From Hyphomonadaceae bacterium UBA2389 (GTDB lineage Bacteria > Pseudomonadota > Alphaproteobacteria > Caulobacterales > Aquidulcibacteraceae): 17,722 nt of DNA. Position numbers and translations under genes: made by a program. The stretch covers positions 12,834-30,555 of the forward strand of contig DDSN01000140.1 of assembly GCA_002343395.1 (NCBI GenBank), written 5' to 3'. This document shows, in pieces, positions 14,547-17,722 of this stretch (positions are counted from its first letter, which is position 1; every line of letters starts with the position of its first letter). The notes beneath the pieces are model-generated. The model had not been told where the DNA came from. It made no database searches and saw nothing but the letters and a program-made list of their open reading frames with translations.

Positions 14547-16949
14547 ATGTTCGGGGGCGAACACATCGGGCAGCACGTAAGGGGCGCGGCGTCGAGGACG
14601 CTGCGCCTCTTACGCGCGCGCTCGGGGTTCATCCTGGCGGCGTTCGTCCTCGCCGGCGCCTATGCGGGCGACCTCACAAACGGCTTCGACAACAGGCTCT
14701 TCGCCTGGCGCTCTAAAGCGCTTGAGCGCGCGCCGACAGAATCGGTTGTCGTGGTTGAAATCGACTCAAGGAGCGTGCGCGCCGCCGGCCAATGGCCCTG
14801 GCCGCGCCAGCGTTACGCGCAAGCCATCCGCAATCTCCGCGACGCTGGCGCGGAGCTGATCGCTTTCGACGTGGACTTCAGCGCGCGTTCCGCGCCTGAA
14901 GACGATCGCGCCTTGGCAAGCGCTATCGGCGACGACCCCTCGACAATCGTTCTGCCTACTTTCATCCAAGGCGGCGATCTCGCCGAGAATACGCCGCTCG
15001 CCAGCCTCTCGCGCGATGCCTTGGTGGCGAGCGTCAATATTCCCATCGATGCGGATGGCGTGGCGCGGCGCTATGCGCTCGGCTACGGTCACGGAGCGCA
15101 TTTTCATCCAGCCGTGGCCGCCGTCCTTGCGAACGCCCGCTACGGAGACGAGTCCACCTTCCTCGTCGACTACAGCATCGACGAGAGCGCCGTCCCGCGA
15201 CTGAGCTTCCACGACGTCTTCCGCGGCACGTTTGATCCAGAACTCGTACGCGGACGCCAAGTGCTGATCGGCGCCACCGCGCTTGAACTGGGCGACGAGT
15301 TCGCCACCCCGGCGCGCGCCGGCATGCCTGGCGTGTATATCCACGCGCTTGCCTACGAGAGCATCGCGCAGGGGCGCATGCTGGTGCGCTTGAGCCAAGG
15401 TTTGGTGCTGCTTATCGCGCTCGGCGTACTTGTTTTGCTTTGGCCGAAGCGCGCGCCGCTCGATGTTCGCCGCGTGATGTTGACGCACGCGGGCGTGGCG
15501 GCGTTTCTTGTCTTGGCGCCGCTTGCCCTACAAGCCTTGCTCCCCGTGACGGTCGACATCGGCATCGTACTCCTAGCGCAAGCTTTGTGCATCGTCGCCG
15601 CGGTTCAGACCGAACTCGCGCACCGCGCGTTTGAGCTCGGGCGCCAACGCGAGGCGCATTTGAGCTACATCGCGTTTCATGATCCAGAAACGGACCTCCC
15701 CAACCGACGCGCGATGCTTGACGCCATCGGCGGCGCGCTGAACACGACGAACGACCGCGCCGTCGTCGCCATCACAGTTGGGATCGACCGTTTCCCCGTG
15801 CTTCGCGCCGCCATCGGCTACGCCAACGCAAACGCGCTGGTGCGAGAGCTGGCCCAACGCTTATCGGCGAAAAGCGGCTCGCCGGTACATCACCTCTCGA
15901 CATCCATCGTGGGGCTCGTCATCGCCGCCGACTGCGCCGACACTGCACGCAATATGTGCGAGGCGTGCCTCGCCCAACTGGACAAAACCATCGATATTGG
16001 TGGCGGCGAGGTCGACATCGCGATCCGCATTGGCGCCGCCGCCTCGACCAGCGCCGAGAACGCGAGCGCTGAAACGCTGCTCGAACAAGCCGCCGTGGCC
16101 ATCGATCTCGCGCGCATGCGCAACCGGCGGTACGTGATGTTCGATGCGCACGACATGCCCGACCCCAAAGTGCAGCTGGCGCTCGTGAGCGATATCGGCC
16201 GCGGCCTTGCACGCGACGAATTCGCTCTCCTGTATCAGCCCAAACGCTGCACGCGCACGGGCGCTATCGTCGGCGCCGAAGCGCTGATGCGGTGGACCCA
16301 TCCCGTTCACGGGCCGATCTCTCCAGATCGCTTCATTGGCGCCGCTGAAGACACGGGCGCGATCCACGACCTAACCCTTTGGGCGATTAATCGTGCGGTC
16401 GCGGACCAGATGGAACTTCAATCGCAAGGTCGCTCCATGCGGCTGTCGATCAACATCTCCGCGCGATCCCTGATCGACCCCGGCTTCTGTGGCATCGTCA
16501 TCGACGCCATTCGCGAAGCCGGCGCCGACATTTGCTTTGAGATCACTGAAACCGCGATCATCGACGATCCGCTGGCGGCCATCTCCGCGATCACGGCGTT
16601 CCGCGACGCCGGCATCAAGGTGTCGATCGACGACTATGGCTCGGGGCTGTCGTCGCTCGGCTACCTCAAGCAAATCGCGGCGGACGAGCTTAAGATCGAC
16701 AAGTCCCTGATTGCCGATCTCACAAACAGCCCGCGCGACCGCCTCATTTTGAAATCCACCATCGATCTCGCGCACGGCCTCGGCATGAGCGTCGTGATCG
16801 AGGGCGTCGAAGACGAAGCCACTCTGGCGTTGGTGACCGCGCTCGGGTGCGACATCGTCCAGGGCTACCTTATCTCGCGTCCACTGCCATTGCAGGGCCT
16901 GGAAGAGATCGGCGTAGACCATGCTACGCGCCGCGCTGCCCACGCCTAG
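14547..16949 (+). CDS. CHASE2 / degenerate GGDEF / EAL membrane cyclic-di-GMP phosphodiesterase
   Basis: An 800-residue inner-membrane sensor. A transmembrane helix (about 27-42) leads into an external CHASE2 domain (about 45-275: RAPTESVVVVEID, GQWPWPRQRYAQAI, LIAFDVDFS, VNIPIDADGVARRY, QVLIGATALELGD, PGVYIHA). Three helices follow (284-299, 312-329, 334-353). The GGDEF domain (about 370-535) keeps DLPNRRAM, but its signature is replaced by STSIV (451-455), so it should not make c-di-GMP. The EAL domain (about 545-785) is complete: E578 (AEALMRW), N636 (INISA), E665 (EITET), D695-D696 (DDYGSGLSS), K716 (ELKIDKS), E752 (IEGVED) and QGY (772-774). It is therefore probably an active phosphodiesterase gated by an external signal. 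It follows fecR by 6 bp and overlaps the ileS stop in CTAG. Confidence 0.93.
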   Translation: MFGGEHIGQHVRGAASRTLRLLRARSGFILAAFVLAGAYAGDLTNGFDNRLFAWRSKALERAPTESVVVVEIDSRSVRAAGQWPWPRQRYAQAIRNLRDAGAELIAFDVDFSARSAPEDDRALASAIGDDPSTIVLPTFIQGGDLAENTPLASLSRDALVASVNIPIDADGVARRYALGYGHGAHFHPAVAAVLANARYGDESTFLVDYSIDESAVPRLSFHDVFRGTFDPELVRGRQVLIGATALELGDEFATPARAGMPGVYIHALAYESIAQGRMLVRLSQGLVLLIALGVLVLLWPKRAPLDVRRVMLTHAGVAAFLVLAPLALQALLPVTVDIGIVLLAQALCIVAAVQTELAHRAFELGRQREAHLSYIAFHDPETDLPNRRAMLDAIGGALNTTNDRAVVAITVGIDRFPVLRAAIGYANANALVRELAQRLSAKSGSPVHHLSTSIVGLVIAADCADTARNMCEACLAQLDKTIDIGGGEVDIAIRIGAAASTSAENASAETLLEQAAVAIDLARMRNRRYVMFDAHDMPDPKVQLALVSDIGRGLARDEFALLYQPKRCTRTGAIVGAEALMRWTHPVHGPISPDRFIGAAEDTGAIHDLTLWAINRAVADQMELQSQGRSMRLSINISARSLIDPGFCGIVIDAIREAGADICFEITETAIIDDPLAAISAITAFRDAGIKVSIDDYGSGLSSLGYLKQIAADELKIDKSLIADLTNSPRDRLILKSTIDLAHGLGMSVVIEGVEDEATLALVTALGCDIVQGYLISRPLPLQGLEEIGVDHATRRAAHA

Positions 16950-17722
16950 CCCTCGCGCGCATCCCAAGCGGCGACCGCTTCGGCGTCGCGCGGCGTGATG
17001 TCTGGATAGCGCGGGTCCGCGGTTGCGGGATCGAAATATTTCCACGAGCGCGCGCACTTCACGCCGGGCGCTTTCTCGACGAGCACCGCCACCCCGGCGA
17101 CATCCGGCGAGCGAAACGCTTCCGTTGGCCCTTCGCCAGCTTCGATCACAATGCCGCTGGTGATGCAGAGCTCTGCGAAATCGATCGATTGCAAAGCCGC
17201 GCGCAGATGCTCGTCAGCGACGAAAACGCGCGGCGCGGCCTCAAGGGCCGAACCAATCACCTTGTCGCGGCGCGCAACTTCCAGCGCGCCGGTGACGACG
17301 CCGCGCGCCTCACGCAAGCGCGCCATTTCCTCACCGGCGAAATCGTCCTCCCAGGCGTCCGGCGTCGCGGGGAACTGACGAAGATGGACGGACTTGGCTT
17401 CGGGATGGCGCGTGAGCCAAGCTTCTTCGGTGGTGAACGGAAGAATTGGCGCCAGCCACGCCGTGAGACGAGACAGCGTCTCGTCGATCGCCGTGCGACA
17501 GGCGCGCCGGCGCAGACTAGTCGGCGCATCGCAATAGAGCGCATCCTTGCGCACATCGACATAGAAGGCGGAGAAGTCGACGTTGCAGAACTCGACGATG
17601 GCCGAGAGCGCGTCGCGGAACTGGTAGGTGTTGTAGGCCTCGCGCACGACGCGGTCGAGTTGCCAGAGGCGGTGGTAGAGCCAGCGTTCGAGGAGCTGGA
17701 CCTCCCCCTCCCCTAGAGGGGG
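16946..17722 (-). CDS. ileS: Isoleucyl-tRNA synthetase, C-terminal part
   Basis: The last 258 or so residues of IleS; the gene continues past the right edge, and the GTG at 17647 is only an internal codon. Visible are the anticodon-binding helical domain (QLLERWLYHRLWQLDRVVREAYNTYQF, then CNVDFSAFYVDVRKDALYCDAP, LAPILPFTTEEAW) and the tail. The tail zinc finger of many bacterial IleS proteins is degenerate: KCARSWKYF keeps one Cys and the later CxxC is TPRD, as I recall for alphaproteobacterial forms. At the window edge the frame reads PPLGEGEVQ, where the family would have a short variable linker; this matches a GC-rich palindrome and may be a repeat insertion. It shares CTAG at its stop with the CHASE2-EAL gene. 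lspA, its usual downstream partner, is 6.7 kb away. Confidence 0.95.
   Translation of the reverse strand, partial: PPLGEGEVQLLERWLYHRLWQLDRVVREAYNTYQFRDALSAIVEFCNVDFSAFYVDVRKDALYCDAPTSLRRRACRTAIDETLSRLTAWLAPILPFTTEEAWLTRHPEAKSVHLRQFPATPDAWEDDFAGEEMARLREARGVVTGALEVARRDKVIGSALEAAPRVFVADEHLRAALQSIDFAELCITSGIVIEAGEGPTEAFRSPDVAGVAVLVEKAPGVKCARSWKYFDPATADPRYPDITPRDAEAVAAWDAREG
17704..17722. repeat. GC-rich inverted repeat inside ileS (cut by window edge)
   Basis: A perfect 7-bp inverted repeat (CCCCCTC at 17704-17710, GAGGGGG at 17716-17722) with a 5-nt loop lies in the ileS coding frame at the extreme right end. Read as ileS it encodes PPLGEGE. It resembles the palindromic repeats that insert in frame in some alphaproteobacterial genes. 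Only part of a possible larger element is visible. Confidence 0.4.

Noticed and set aside
16847..17716. 289-residue open frame on the plus strand
   Set aside because: It is antisense to ileS and overlaps the end of the CHASE2-EAL gene; no domain or signal is recognisable in it.

Overview
The window is a GC-rich, densely packed chromosomal segment from an alphaproteobacterium, most likely of the Caulobacterales or Hyphomonadaceae type. This rests on protein character (an endonuclease-type MutL, a DUF3035/BamF-like lipoprotein, an IleS with a degenerate C-terminal zinc site) and on gene order; no rRNA or other taxonomic marker is present. Intergenic gaps are all about 115 bp or less, so no stretch over 300 bases lacks a gene. 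I saw no tRNA, rRNA, CRISPR array, insertion sequence or phage gene.

Left part (1-5379). The first 69 bases encode the N-terminus of ThiD on the minus strand, divergent from kptA (tRNA 2'-phosphotransferase family). kptA converges on folP (dihydropteroate synthase), and their stop codons share a CTAG. A Nudix hydrolase and a glyoxalase I gene (gloA) follow on the plus strand and end at a strong bidirectional terminator. On its other side lie a secreted protein built from two tandem copies of one domain, and mutL, both on the minus strand.

Middle part (5409-10196). A LOG-family gene diverges from mutL. A minus-strand run then reads lspA, a DUF3035/BamF-like lipoprotein, a catalytic M16 zinc peptidase and its non-catalytic M16 partner (GTGA overlap). 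This is an envelope-biogenesis operon: LspA matures lipoproteins, one of which is encoded next to it.

Right part (10223-16949). This is the accessory-looking block: an Hsp70/actin-fold ATPase that lacks a substrate-binding domain, a TpsB/FhaC-type outer-membrane transporter with no TpsA substrate gene in view, a secreted FecR-domain protein with an Asn/Gly/Pro-rich tail, and a CHASE2 / degenerate GGDEF / EAL membrane protein with intact phosphodiesterase residues. The FecR and CHASE2-EAL genes form a tight pair divergent from tpsB. A repeat element with a 17-bp-stem hairpin separates the Hsp70-like gene from tpsB.

Right edge (16946-17722). The C-terminal part of ileS lies on the minus strand. 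ileS and lspA are usually adjacent in Proteobacteria, so the accessory block appears to sit inside a split ileS-lspA-DUF3035-M16-M16 cluster. The most interesting candidate system is the tpsB / fecR / CHASE2-EAL group, which could couple an extracellular signal and cyclic di-GMP to surface secretion. That is an inference from gene order and domains only.
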